A DNA stretch of 64,000 nucleotides from positions 144,642 to 208,641 of the forward strand of contig CANEXF010000004.1 in NCBI GenBank assembly GCA_947443645.1. Direction: 5' to 3'. This document shows, piece after piece, positions 57,002-64,000 of this stretch. Source of the DNA: Comamonadaceae bacterium. Lineage in GTDB: Bacteria; Pseudomonadota; Gammaproteobacteria; Burkholderiales; Burkholderiaceae_C. The stretch's first letter is position 1; each line of letters begins with the position of its first letter. The notes under the pieces are model-generated. The model did no database searches, was not told the DNA's origin, and saw only the letters and a list, made by a program, of their open reading frames with translations. Made by a program: the position numbers and the translations under genes.

Positions 57002-57840
57002 CAGAAGTCGACCTTCTGGCCTGGTTCGACCACCAGCATGCGTGGCGTTCCAGGTGCGTTACCCAATGCGGCATTGAATTCTGCCGGAGTGCCGCGCAGT
57101 TGCGGCGTGGTGCCGTAGTGGATGGGCAGCGCGAACTTGGGCCGTATCATGTCGCGCACCGCCATGGCGGCGTCGACCGGGTTCATCACAAAGTGCCCGC
57201 CAATCGGGATCATCACCAGGTCGGGACGGTACATGTCACCGATCAAGCGCATGTCGCCAAACACGCCGGTATCGCCCATGTGCCAGATCTTGAAGCCGTT
57301 TTCCATCTCCAGAATAAAGCCGACCGGCTCGCCGCCCACATGAACCTCTTCCTTGTTGGTGACGGGGTTCTTCCAGCCCAGTTCGGACGAGTGCTCTGCA
57401 TGCACGGCGGTGATCTTCACGCCGTTGGGGCCGAAGGGCGTGATGGTCCCGCCCTTGCCAAAGCGTTGCGACAGCTCGGGCGGCAGTATGCCCAGCGCGA
57501 TGATGCTCTGGTTCAGGCCGGCCGGTCCATAGACCGGCACGTTGTGCATCTTGGCCAGCGCCGGCGCGTCGGCAAAGTGGTCAAAGTGCGCGTGCGTGAC
57601 CAGGATCAGGTCCACCTTGCCCAGAGATTCCAGGGCTTTGAAGCCCGCTGGCGTTTTGGGGTTCGACGTCAACCAGGGGTCGATGACAATGACCTTGCCG
57701 GTTGGTGTGGTGATGCGCATGGCGGCCTGACCCAGCCAGAGCACCTCGGTCTTGCCATTCTGGGCAAAAGCCGTGGCGCTGCACAGTATCAGCAAGGCCA
57801 GCGCAGAGCGCAGCATGGCGGCGATAAAGCGGTTTGACAT
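57001..57840 (-). CDS. Exported metallo-beta-lactamase-fold hydrolase (UPF0173-like)
   Basis: The 279-residue precursor has a signal peptide ending near TAFAQ, then VLWLGQAAMRITTPTGK and the metal motif H-x-H-x-D-H in VTHAHFDHFAD. A second histidine is in HAEHSSELG, an Asp in MGDTGVFGD, and a terminal His in LPIHYGT. This set matches L-ascorbate-6-phosphate-lactonase/UPF0173-like metal-dependent hydrolases, but with export to the periplasm. Substrate unknown. I use the ATG at 57840 since it begins the signal peptide; an earlier start at 57912 adds 24 residues. Confidence 0.85.
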   Translation of the reverse strand: MSNRFIAAMLRSALALLILCSATAFAQNGKTEVLWLGQAAMRITTPTGKVIVIDPWLTSNPKTPAGFKALESLGKVDLILVTHAHFDHFADAPALAKMHNVPVYGPAGLNQSIIALGILPPELSQRFGKGGTITPFGPNGVKITAVHAEHSSELGWKNPVTNKEEVHVGGEPVGFILEMENGFKIWHMGDTGVFGDMRLIGDMYRPDLVMIPIGGHFVMNPVDAAMAVRDMIRPKFALPIHYGTTPQLRGTPAEFNAALGNAPGTPRMLVVEPGQKVDF

Positions 57841-57927
57841 GTGTTTCCCCTCAAGGTGGTGGGTAAACCAGATATTGGAACGACAGTGGTCCAGTGCGTC
57901 AACCGGGAACACGCGAGGTAGAAACGA

Positions 57928-57953
57928 AAAAGCGCGGCCTTGGCCGCGCTTTT
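57928..57953 (-). terminator. Rho-independent terminator after the PpiC-type gene
   Basis: Perfect inverted repeat AAAAGCGCGGCC / GGCCGCGCTTTT with a two-base TT centre, 21 bases past the ppiC-type stop. On the minus strand the right-hand A run becomes a short T-tract. Confidence 0.85.
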
Positions 57954-57974
57954 GAACAAATACCGTCGCTTAGC

Positions 57975-58760
57975 TTATTCGACTTTGGCTTTTTCCCGCA
58001 AGCCTTGCTGAAATGCGGCCAGCCGCTGTTGTTCGAGCTGCTGCGTGATTTGTGGCTTGAGTTCTTCAAAGCCGGGCAACTGGGCTGAACGGATATCGTC
58101 GACACGGATCACGTGGTAGCCAAACTGGGTCTTGACTGGCGTGTCGGTCAGCTGACCTTTGTTCAGCTTGAGCAGGGCTTCGCTGAACTCGGGTACGTAG
58201 CTGCTGGGGTTGGCCCAATCAAGATCGCCACCATTGGCGCCAGAACCGGTGTCCTTGGACTGCTTTTTGGCGATATCTTCAAACTTGCCGCCTTTTTTCA
58301 GGCTGGCGATGATGGCCTTGGCGTCTTGCTCTTTTTCAACCAGGATGTGGCGCGCCTTGTATTCCTTGCCGCCATTGGCTGCTGCGAACTTGTCATATTC
58401 GCCCTTGAGCTCGGCGTCCGTGACCGGGTTCTTCTTCTGGTAGTCGGAGAACAGCGCGCGTATCAAAATGGTCTGGCGCGCCAGTTCCATTTGCACTTTG
58501 AAATCTTCGCTGGCCGACAGGCCCTGCTTTTCAGCTTCTTGCATGAAAATTTCGCGGGCAATGACTTCCTCGCGCAACTGCGCCTGCATCTCAGGCGTCA
58601 CAGGTCGGCCGGACTTGGCCACTTGCTGCGCCAGCGAATCAAGACGGGTCTTGGGTACGGCCTTGCCGTTGACGATGGCGATGTTCTGGGCCAGTGCGCC
58701 TTGGGCGCCAAACGCCATCAGACCAGCCATGGCGGTTGCCCATACGAGTTGTTTCTTCAT
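57975..58760 (-). CDS. Periplasmic parvulin-type peptidyl-prolyl isomerase
   Basis: The 261-residue precursor has a signal peptide (cleavage near GALAQN), a SurA/PrsA-like N-terminal helical domain, and a rotamase domain at about 132-225 (YKARHILVEKEQDAKAII, GGDLDWANPSSYVPEF, FGYHVIRVDD). It catalyses proline isomerisation during folding of exported proteins. It is the last gene of the minus-strand run selO-msrB-yciB-bolA, and a terminator follows. PpiC, PrsA and PpiD-like names are all used for such proteins. Confidence 0.9.
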   Translation of the reverse strand: MKKQLVWATAMAGLMAFGAQGALAQNIAIVNGKAVPKTRLDSLAQQVAKSGRPVTPEMQAQLREEVIAREIFMQEAEKQGLSASEDFKVQMELARQTILIRALFSDYQKKNPVTDAELKGEYDKFAAANGGKEYKARHILVEKEQDAKAIIASLKKGGKFEDIAKKQSKDTGSGANGGDLDWANPSSYVPEFSEALLKLNKGQLTDTPVKTQFGYHVIRVDDIRSAQLPGFEELKPQITQQLEQQRLAAFQQGLREKAKVE

Positions 58761-58782
58761 AAGTGTCCTGTTGAGATGAAAT

Positions 58783-59067
58783 TTATGTGGGCGTTTCGAG
58801 GATTTCTATGGCCAACGCGTGCAAGCCCTGATCTATGAAATTTTGCAGTGCATCATACACAAGTCGGTGGCGCGCCACGCGGCTCTTGCCGGCAAACGCT
58901 GGGCTCGCAATGCGTATGCGAAAGTGCGTTCCCCAGCCCTGGGCATTGGCGCCCACATGGCCGGCATGCGCTGCGCTTTCGTCAAGCACCTCGAGTTGGC
59001 TCGGTTGCAGCCTGGCCATGAGCACTTGCTCAAGCGCGGCTTGCGTGACGGGCAGGATGTCGCTCAT
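58783..59067 (-). CDS. bolA: BolA-family protein
   Basis: BolA-like proteins partner with monothiol glutaredoxins in iron-sulfur handling and affect morphology. The 94-residue protein has the family's helix and loop: LDESAAHAGHVGANAQGWGTHFRI, in which the H of SAAHAGH is the conserved metal-ligand histidine, followed by KSRVARHRLVYDAL. It overlaps yciB by four bases. The C-terminal extension (LHALAIEILETPT) fits BolA. Confidence 0.9.
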   Translation of the reverse strand: MSDILPVTQAALEQVLMARLQPSQLEVLDESAAHAGHVGANAQGWGTHFRIRIASPAFAGKSRVARHRLVYDALQNFIDQGLHALAIEILETPT

Positions 59068-59690
59068 GGGGCAGCGTCCGGTTTGGCGTACTTGTTGAGG
59101 TAGACCGCTTGCAGCAGGACAAACACCAGCATCAGGCCCATACCGCCAAAGAGCTTGAAGTTGACCCAGGTGCTGGTGGGGAAATTAAAGGCCACCCAGA
59201 GATTGAGTACGCCCATCAGCGCAAAAAAGGTCACCCAACTGAAATTGACGACGCGCCACACCGGGTCGGGCAGGGTCATTTGCGCGCCCATCAAGGACTT
59301 GATGCCATTCTTTTTGAGCACCAGCTCGCCAAACAGCAGCGCGCCACCCATCACCCAGTACAGCACGGTTGGCTTCCACTTGATAAAGCTCTCGCTGTGA
59401 AAGTAAATCGTGGCCCCGCCCAGTACCGTAACCAGCCCGAGGCTGACCCACAGCATGGTGTCTATCTTCTTGCCACGCGCCTTGAGCCAGAGAATTTGCG
59501 CCATGGTCGCCACAATCACGACCACCGTGGCCAGCAGCACGGGCGCCTCGACAAGCCCGACCGAGCCGCCCGCAACCATGAAGCCCAGCCAGTCGGTCGC
59601 CATGCCGGCAGCCCAATCCTTGTGGCCTTCGGCGTACTTGAACATGCCGAAGAAAAGGGCAATGGGCAAAAAGTCAAATAAAATTTTCAT
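59064..59690 (-). CDS. yciB: Inner-membrane septation protein YciB/IspZ
   Basis: YciB is a small polytopic inner-membrane protein linked to cell envelope synthesis and septation. The 208-residue product begins MKILFDFLPIALFFGMFKYA, typical of the family, and has five to six membrane helices with the conserved KWKPTVLYWVMGGALLFGEL region. I chose the ATG at 59690; a GTG/TTG-type start 21 bases upstream adds seven non-conserved residues. Coupled to bolA by overlap. A palindromic repeat separates it from msrB. Confidence 0.93.
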   Translation of the reverse strand: MKILFDFLPIALFFGMFKYAEGHKDWAAGMATDWLGFMVAGGSVGLVEAPVLLATVVVIVATMAQILWLKARGKKIDTMLWVSLGLVTVLGGATIYFHSESFIKWKPTVLYWVMGGALLFGELVLKKNGIKSLMGAQMTLPDPVWRVVNFSWVTFFALMGVLNLWVAFNFPTSTWVNFKLFGGMGLMLVFVLLQAVYLNKYAKPDAAP

Positions 59691-59756
59691 AGACTGATTA
59701 TCGCGGGACATGCCCGGAAGAAAATTGAGCAGGTCGTGGTGTCCGCTTTTTCAAGC

Positions 59757-59843
59757 AGGGGCCGCGGAACCGGCTTCGCCGGGCCGCAGGCGCAGCAGCC
59801 CCCTCGGGGGGCAGGGAGCGACACACCGTGCGCGACCGTGGGG
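59757..59843 (+). repeat. 'CCCCCTCGGGGGGCAG' palindromic repeat between msrB and yciB
   Basis: GAACCGGCTTCGCCGGGCCG (59770 region) is followed by GCCCCCTCGGGGGGCAGGGA and a GTGGGGG end at 59840. It is the only full-length intergenic copy and defines the two-part structure. It ends right at the msrB stop codon. Confidence 0.87.
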
Positions 59844-59844
59844 G

Positions 59845-60255
59845 TCATTTCTTCTGGAAATCGAGTGAGGCGGAGTTCATGCAGTAGCGCAGACCGGTAT
59901 CGGTCGGACCGTCGGGAAACACATGACCGAGGTGGGCCCCGCAGCTGGCGCACACGGTTTCGGTGCGGACCATGCCGTGCTGGCGGTCCACGATTTCCTC
60001 GATGGCGCCAGGCACTGCTTCTTCAGAAAAGCTGGGCCAGCCGCAACCCGCGTCAAACTTGCTGGACGAATCAAAAAGCTTTGCGCCGCAGCAAATGCAG
60101 TGGTAGCTGCCATCGGCCCAGACGGTTTCGTATTTGCCCGTGTAGGGCCGCTCGGTAGCGGCGTGGCGAGTGACCTCGAAAGCGAGCGCTTCAGCGCCTT
60201 TTTCGGCCAGCAAGGCCTTCCACTCGGCGTCGGTTTTTTCAATTTTTGTGCTCAT
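59845..60255 (-). CDS. msrB: Peptide-methionine (R)-S-oxide reductase
   Basis: MsrB repairs the R form of methionine sulfoxide. The 136-residue enzyme has two zinc CxxC pairs ([10 protein letters not shown] and [12 protein letters not shown]), the [10 protein letters not shown] substrate block and the catalytic Cys in [13 protein letters not shown]. It is cytoplasmic, with no signal peptide. It lies 30 bases downstream of selO on the same strand, a pairing that fits redox repair. The stop coincides with the end of an interspersed repeat. Confidence 0.96.
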   Translation of the reverse strand: MSTKIEKTDAEWKALLAEKGAEALAFEVTRHAATERPYTGKYETVWADGSYHCICCGAKLFDSSSKFDAGCGWPSFSEEAVPGAIEEIVDRQHGMVRTETVCASCGAHLGHVFPDGPTDTGLRYCMNSASLDFQKK

Positions 60256-60285
60256 CGCTATGAATCCTTGGGGGTGGGGAAGTGG

Positions 60286-61758
60286 TCAGGAACTGCAGCT
60301 GATTTCTATGCCTGCAGCCCATTCAGGAGGAAAATCAGCAAAGCTGTCGTGGCCGGGATGTTCGTCAAATGGGGTCTGCAGCAGATGCAGCAAAGTGTCG
60401 ACCCCGGAAAAGTCCTTTAGTTTCGCCCCTCGTATGGCCTGCTCGCCCAAATGGTTTCTAAGCACGAACTTTGGGTTGTTTTTAAGCATCAAATCGGCCC
60501 TCAGCGCACTATCCACGTGCGTAAGCCGCTCTGAATACTGTAGCGCCCAGGCATTGAAGGATTCGCCGTCAAAAAACAGCTCGCGCAGCGGCTCTTGACC
60601 GCGTTGCGGCGTCATGCCGCACAGGCGGCGCCAGAATATCGTGTAGTCGACGCGGTTGGCTGCCAGCAGTTTGAAGGTGTTGTCTACCAGGGCGCTGTCG
60701 TCGGCCTGCATGTCCGGCAGGCCCAGCTTGGCGCGCATGCGTGCTTCGAGCGCCTTGGGAAACACGGTTTTGTAGGATTCCAGCGCCGCCAGCGCCTGGT
60801 CCTGGTCGTCCATCAGCGGCAGCAAGGCCTGGCCCAGGCAAAACAGGTTCCAGTAGGCCATATTCGGTTGCCTGTTGTAGGCATAGCGGCCCTGGTTGTC
60901 GGAGTGGTTGCAGACATGGCCGGGCTCAAACGCATCCATGAACTGGAACGGGCCATAGTCAATCGTCAAGCCCAGAATGCTCATGTTGTCGGTGTTCATC
61001 ACGCCGTGGCAAAAGCCAACAGCCTGCCAGGCAGCCATCAGATGCGCGGTGCGCTCGCTGACAGCTTCAAGCAGGGCGGCATAAGGCTGCGCCGCATCGC
61101 GGCAAGCGGGGTAGAACTTGTCTATGACGTAATCGGCCAGGGTTTTGAGCTGCTCGTGCTGGTCGGTGTAGCTGAAATGCTCGAAGTGGCCAAAGCGGAT
61201 AAAGCTGGGCGCGGTGCGTGTAACGACCGCTGCGGTTTCTATTTCTTCGCGTCGCACTTTGGCGTCTGAACCGGTCACGCACAAGGCCCGCGTGGTGGGA
61301 ATACCCAGGGCGTGCATGGCTTCGGAGCACAGGTATTCACGAATCGAGCTGCGCAGCACGGCGCGCCCGTCACCCATGCGCGAATAGGGCGTGCGACCCG
61401 CGCCCTTGAGCTGCAGCTCCACACCGCCGGTGTCCGTGGCTAGTTCGCCAAGCAGGATGGCGCGGCCGTCACCAAGCTGTCCGGCCCACTGGCCAAACTG
61501 GTGGCCGCTGTAAACGCTGGCCAGCGGTTCGGCACCCGCAGGGGTCTGGTTGCCAGTGAAACTCTCAAGCGCGGCCTGCGACTCAAACCAGGCCGGCTCC
61601 AGACCCAGCTCGCGCGCCACGGCCTGGTTGCGGCTAATCCAGTAGGGCGCGGGCAGGGCTTGTGGCTCAAGCCGGGTGAAAAAGCGCTCGCCCAGTTGCG
61701 TAAAATTATTTTGCCAGGGCAGGCGGGTGTGGACATCTTGGTAGATTGCAGCGGTCAT
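60286..61758 (-). CDS. selO: Protein adenylyltransferase SelO (YdiU)
   Basis: SelO is a pseudokinase-fold enzyme that transfers AMP to Ser/Thr/Tyr residues of redox proteins. The 490-residue protein has the family blocks: [40 protein letters not shown], and [20 protein letters not shown] with the catalytic Asp, plus the C-terminal ISCSS where eukaryotic versions carry selenocysteine. I use the ATG at 61758; a TTG two codons earlier is possible. First gene of the minus-strand redox/envelope run. Confidence 0.94.
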   Translation of the reverse strand: MTAAIYQDVHTRLPWQNNFTQLGERFFTRLEPQALPAPYWISRNQAVARELGLEPAWFESQAALESFTGNQTPAGAEPLASVYSGHQFGQWAGQLGDGRAILLGELATDTGGVELQLKGAGRTPYSRMGDGRAVLRSSIREYLCSEAMHALGIPTTRALCVTGSDAKVRREEIETAAVVTRTAPSFIRFGHFEHFSYTDQHEQLKTLADYVIDKFYPACRDAAQPYAALLEAVSERTAHLMAAWQAVGFCHGVMNTDNMSILGLTIDYGPFQFMDAFEPGHVCNHSDNQGRYAYNRQPNMAYWNLFCLGQALLPLMDDQDQALAALESYKTVFPKALEARMRAKLGLPDMQADDSALVDNTFKLLAANRVDYTIFWRRLCGMTPQRGQEPLRELFFDGESFNAWALQYSERLTHVDSALRADLMLKNNPKFVLRNHLGEQAIRGAKLKDFSGVDTLLHLLQTPFDEHPGHDSFADFPPEWAAGIEISCSS

Positions 61759-61786
61759 GCGCAAATTGTCCCCTACCTGACTTGAA

Positions 61787-61802
61787 CCCGTGAATTCACG
61801 GG
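61787..61802. promoter_or_regulatory. Perfect palindrome CCCGTGAATTCACGGG upstream of selO and the acyl-CoA ligase
   Basis: A 16-base perfect palindrome lies 29 bases from the selO start and 92 bases from the acyl-CoA ligase start. Its placement between divergent genes suits a repressor site. The protein is unknown; a TetR-type fatty-acid regulator would be one guess. Confidence 0.5.
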
Positions 61803-61893
61803 CAATCCCGAATGACTCAGGCTGCTGCCTGCGGCATCATCAATGCATGGGCAGACATTTGTCCGCCCGCAGCCAACAAACGGAGAACTATCG

Positions 61894-63522
61894 ATGCTTG
61901 GGTTAATGCAAAGCCAGCCGCTCTTGATTTCGGGTCTGATTGAGTTTGCCGAGCGCCACCATGGCGATGCCGAAATCGTCTCCCGCCGCGTGGAGGGCGA
62001 CATACACCGCTACACCTACAAGGATTCGGCCCAGCGCGCCCGCCAGGTCGCCCAGGCGCTGGACGCGCTCAAGCTCGATTTCAGCGATCGTGTGGCGACC
62101 CTGGCCTGGAACGGCTACCGGCACTTTGAGCTTTATTACGGCGTCAGCGGCTCAGGCCGGGTGCTGCACACCATCAACCCGCGCCTGCACCCTGACCAGA
62201 TCGCCTGGATTGCCAACCACGCCGAAGACCAGGTGCTGTGCTTTGATCTGAGTTTTTTGCCACTGGTGCAGACAGTTCACGCCAGATGCAGCACCATCAA
62301 ACACTTTATTGCCTTGTGTGATGAGGATAAATTACCCAAGGATTCCGGCATTCCGCATCTCATCAGCTATGAGCGCTGGCTGGGCGAGCAGTCCGGCATC
62401 TATGCCTGGCCGAGCTTTGACGAGAATTCGGCCTCCAGCATGTGCTACACCAGCGGCACTACCGGCAACCCAAAGGCCGCGCTTTACAGCCACCGCTCAA
62501 GCACCTTGCATGCCTATGCGGCCGCCTTGCCAGACGTGATGTGCATATCGGCCCGCGACGCGATCTTGCCGGTGGTGCCCATGTTTCACGTCAACGCCTG
62601 GGGCATTCCGTATTCGGCGGCCCTGACCGGTGCCAAGCTGGTGTTTCCCGGCCCGGCGCTTGATGGCAAGTCGGTCTACGAACTGATTGAGGCGGAAAAA
62701 GTCACCTTCGCTGCGGGCGTCCCCACCGTCTGGCAAATGATGCTCGGGCACATGAAGCCTGCAGGTTTGCGGTTTTCAACGCTCAAGCGCACCGTGATTG
62801 GCGGCTCGGCCTGCCCACCAGCCATGATCCGGGCCTTCAACGAAGACTATGGCGTAGAGGTACTGCACGCATGGGGCATGACTGAGATGAGCCCTCTGGG
62901 CACCTTGTGCACACTCAAGAACAAGCACGATGCCTTGCCCGAAGTCGAAAAGATGAAGATTCGCCTCAAGCAGGGGCGGGCGATTTACGGTGTCGACATG
63001 AAAATTGTCGATGCTGCAGGCAAAGAGTTGCCCTGGGACGGGAAAACCTCAGGCAATCTGTATGTCAAGGGCCCCTGGATTGTGCGGGAGTACTTCAAGA
63101 GCGAGGGCGGCGATCCGCTGGTCGACGGCTGGTTTCCAACCGGCGATGTGGGCACCATAGACGCCGATGGTTACCTGCAGATCACGGACCGCAGCAAGGA
63201 TGTGATCAAGTCCGGTGGCGAATGGATCAGCTCCATCGAGGTAGAGAACATAGCCATGGCCCATCCGGCGGTGGCAATGGCGGCCTGCATAGGCATGCGT
63301 CACCCCAAATGGGATGAGCGTCCCATTTTGGCGGTGGTCAAAAAGCCGGGCATGGACACTTCGCGCGAGGAATTGATGCGCTTTTATGAGGGCAAGACAG
63401 CCAAGTGGCAGATTCCTGATGACGTGGTGTTTGTTGATGCCATTCCTTTGGGCGCCACCGGCAAGATGCTCAAGACCAAGCTGCGCGAAATGCTCAAGGA
63501 CTACCGGCTGCCCGGCGCTTGA
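61894..63522 (+). CDS. Fatty-acyl-CoA ligase (AMP-forming)
   Basis: The 542-residue enzyme activates a carboxylic acid as acyl-AMP then acyl-CoA. It has the P-loop [12 protein letters not shown] near residue 185, the aromatic/adenine block [13 protein letters not shown], the hinge region [25 protein letters not shown], and the catalytic lysine in [11 protein letters not shown]. Length and motifs fit medium/long-chain fatty acid ligases (AlkK/FadD-like). GGAGA precedes the ATG at 61894, which I prefer to an ATG at 61843. Downstream is a branched-chain amino-acid-type binding protein, a common neighbour in Burkholderiales. Confidence 0.9.
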   Translation: MLGLMQSQPLLISGLIEFAERHHGDAEIVSRRVEGDIHRYTYKDSAQRARQVAQALDALKLDFSDRVATLAWNGYRHFELYYGVSGSGRVLHTINPRLHPDQIAWIANHAEDQVLCFDLSFLPLVQTVHARCSTIKHFIALCDEDKLPKDSGIPHLISYERWLGEQSGIYAWPSFDENSASSMCYTSGTTGNPKAALYSHRSSTLHAYAAALPDVMCISARDAILPVVPMFHVNAWGIPYSAALTGAKLVFPGPALDGKSVYELIEAEKVTFAAGVPTVWQMMLGHMKPAGLRFSTLKRTVIGGSACPPAMIRAFNEDYGVEVLHAWGMTEMSPLGTLCTLKNKHDALPEVEKMKIRLKQGRAIYGVDMKIVDAAGKELPWDGKTSGNLYVKGPWIVREYFKSEGGDPLVDGWFPTGDVGTIDADGYLQITDRSKDVIKSGGEWISSIEVENIAMAHPAVAMAACIGMRHPKWDERPILAVVKKPGMDTSREELMRFYEGKTAKWQIPDDVVFVDAIPLGATGKMLKTKLREMLKDYRLPGA

Positions 63523-63654
63523 GGCCTGGCCACTGCAGGCAAGGCCTGCTGTCGCCTGCGGGATAGCTGCGGCCTTGTTGTTCGGGCAATCCCTAGCGCC
63601 GCGCCTTGCAAATACTTGTAATCTGAAAGTCCGGAAAACAAAGGAGACGCTGTC

Positions 63655-64000
63655 ATGAAATTTGTTGTTCGATTGCTTGCCGTGGGACTTGCACTGGCGT
63701 TTGGCGGCGCGGCCTGGGCTCAAAAAGGTGAGACTGTCAAAATTGCCATGATCGAAGGCTTGTCGGGCTCTTTTGGCAACGTCGGGCAAAACCAGCTCAA
63801 GACCTGGCAGTTCCTGGCAGAGAACTTGAACGGCGCCAAAAACGTGGCTGGCGTGAATTTTGAAATTGTCGGCATGGACAGCAAAGGCTCTCCGCAAGAG
63901 GCCTTGAACACCTTCAAGGCCGCAGTTGACCAGGGCTTTCGCTACATCGCGCAAGGCAATGGCTCGGGCGCGGCACTGGCCCTGAGCGATGCGGTGGCCA
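63655..64000 (+). CDS. LivK-like branched-chain amino-acid binding protein, N-terminal part (runs off window)
   Basis: An AAGGAG ribosome site precedes the ATG at 63655, and 115 codons are visible before the window ends. The product has a signal peptide cleaving after AAWAQ, then VKIAMIEGLSGSFGNVGQNQ and EIVGMDSKGSPQEALNTFKA, which match type I branched-chain amino-acid binding proteins. It is a different paralogue from the one at 19553. The preceding acyl-CoA ligase gene suggests a carboxylate or aromatic-acid ligand (inference). Confidence 0.88.
   Translation, partial: MKFVVRLLAVGLALAFGGAAWAQKGETVKIAMIEGLSGSFGNVGQNQLKTWQFLAENLNGAKNVAGVNFEIVGMDSKGSPQEALNTFKAAVDQGFRYIAQGNGSGAALALSDAVA

Noticed and set aside
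59757-59843. Rho-independent terminator after msrB
   Set aside because: The GC-rich palindromes have no T-tract, and identical sequences occur inside coding regions, so it is a repeat rather than a terminator.

Overview
The window is GC-rich, densely coded chromosomal DNA. Gene content and order point to a betaproteobacterium of the Burkholderiales, most likely Comamonadaceae (Polaromonas/Rhodoferax-like). The indicators are smc-zipA-ligA, pepA-holC divergent from lptFG, a succinylase dap cluster containing pilU and prmB, map-glnD divergent from purL, Bug-type tricarboxylate-binding proteins, and repeat families that I recall as typical of that family. This placement is inference; no rRNA or tRNA lies in the window.

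Layout. 0-12 kb: a LysR regulator cut by the window edge, a small LapA-like membrane protein, tex, a patatin-like lipase, argA, a degenerate GGDEF membrane protein, hrpA and a 52-residue DUF3309 peptide. 12-21 kb: a methionine-type aminotransferase, cysB, cbiX, lptF-lptG, divergent pepA-holC-(small gene), and a branched-chain amino-acid binding protein closed by a strong terminator. 20.8-22 kb: an AT-rich islet with two small DNA-binding proteins and paired palindromes. 22-30.3 kb (minus strand): DUF697-like protein, ABC-F ATPase, prmB, dapE, pilU, dapD, dapC. 30.6-38 kb (plus): smc-zipA-ligA-def.

38-48.2 kb is an accessory catabolic block. A minus-strand operon with overlapping genes encodes an FAD monooxygenase, a PEP-mutase/isocitrate-lyase family lyase, an N-carbamoylsarcosine/maleamate-amidase-like hydrolase and an Asp/Glu-racemase-fold protein. 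It is followed by a graveyard of livH, aldehyde dehydrogenase and metallo-beta-lactamase fragments, then a leuC-leuD pair with no leuA or leuB in the window. A LysR gene and a divergent Bug-SDR-HbpS set complete the block. I infer a route that hydroxylates a ring or unsaturated acid, hydrolyses an amide, hydrates or isomerises a maleate-like diacid and cleaves it. The substrate is unknown.

48.2-64 kb returns to core genes: glnD-map, purL, an amino-acid-type binding lipoprotein with a metallo-hydrolase, selO-msrB-yciB-bolA-ppiC, a fatty-acyl-CoA ligase and the start of another LivK-like gene.

The most striking theme is that several unrelated families of palindromic repeats have been inserted inside conserved genes while keeping them open. 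They are seen in hrpA (2), purL (3), dapE, dapC, glnD and the patatin gene, and probably in ligA. They add roughly 10-30 residue segments that the protein families normally lack.
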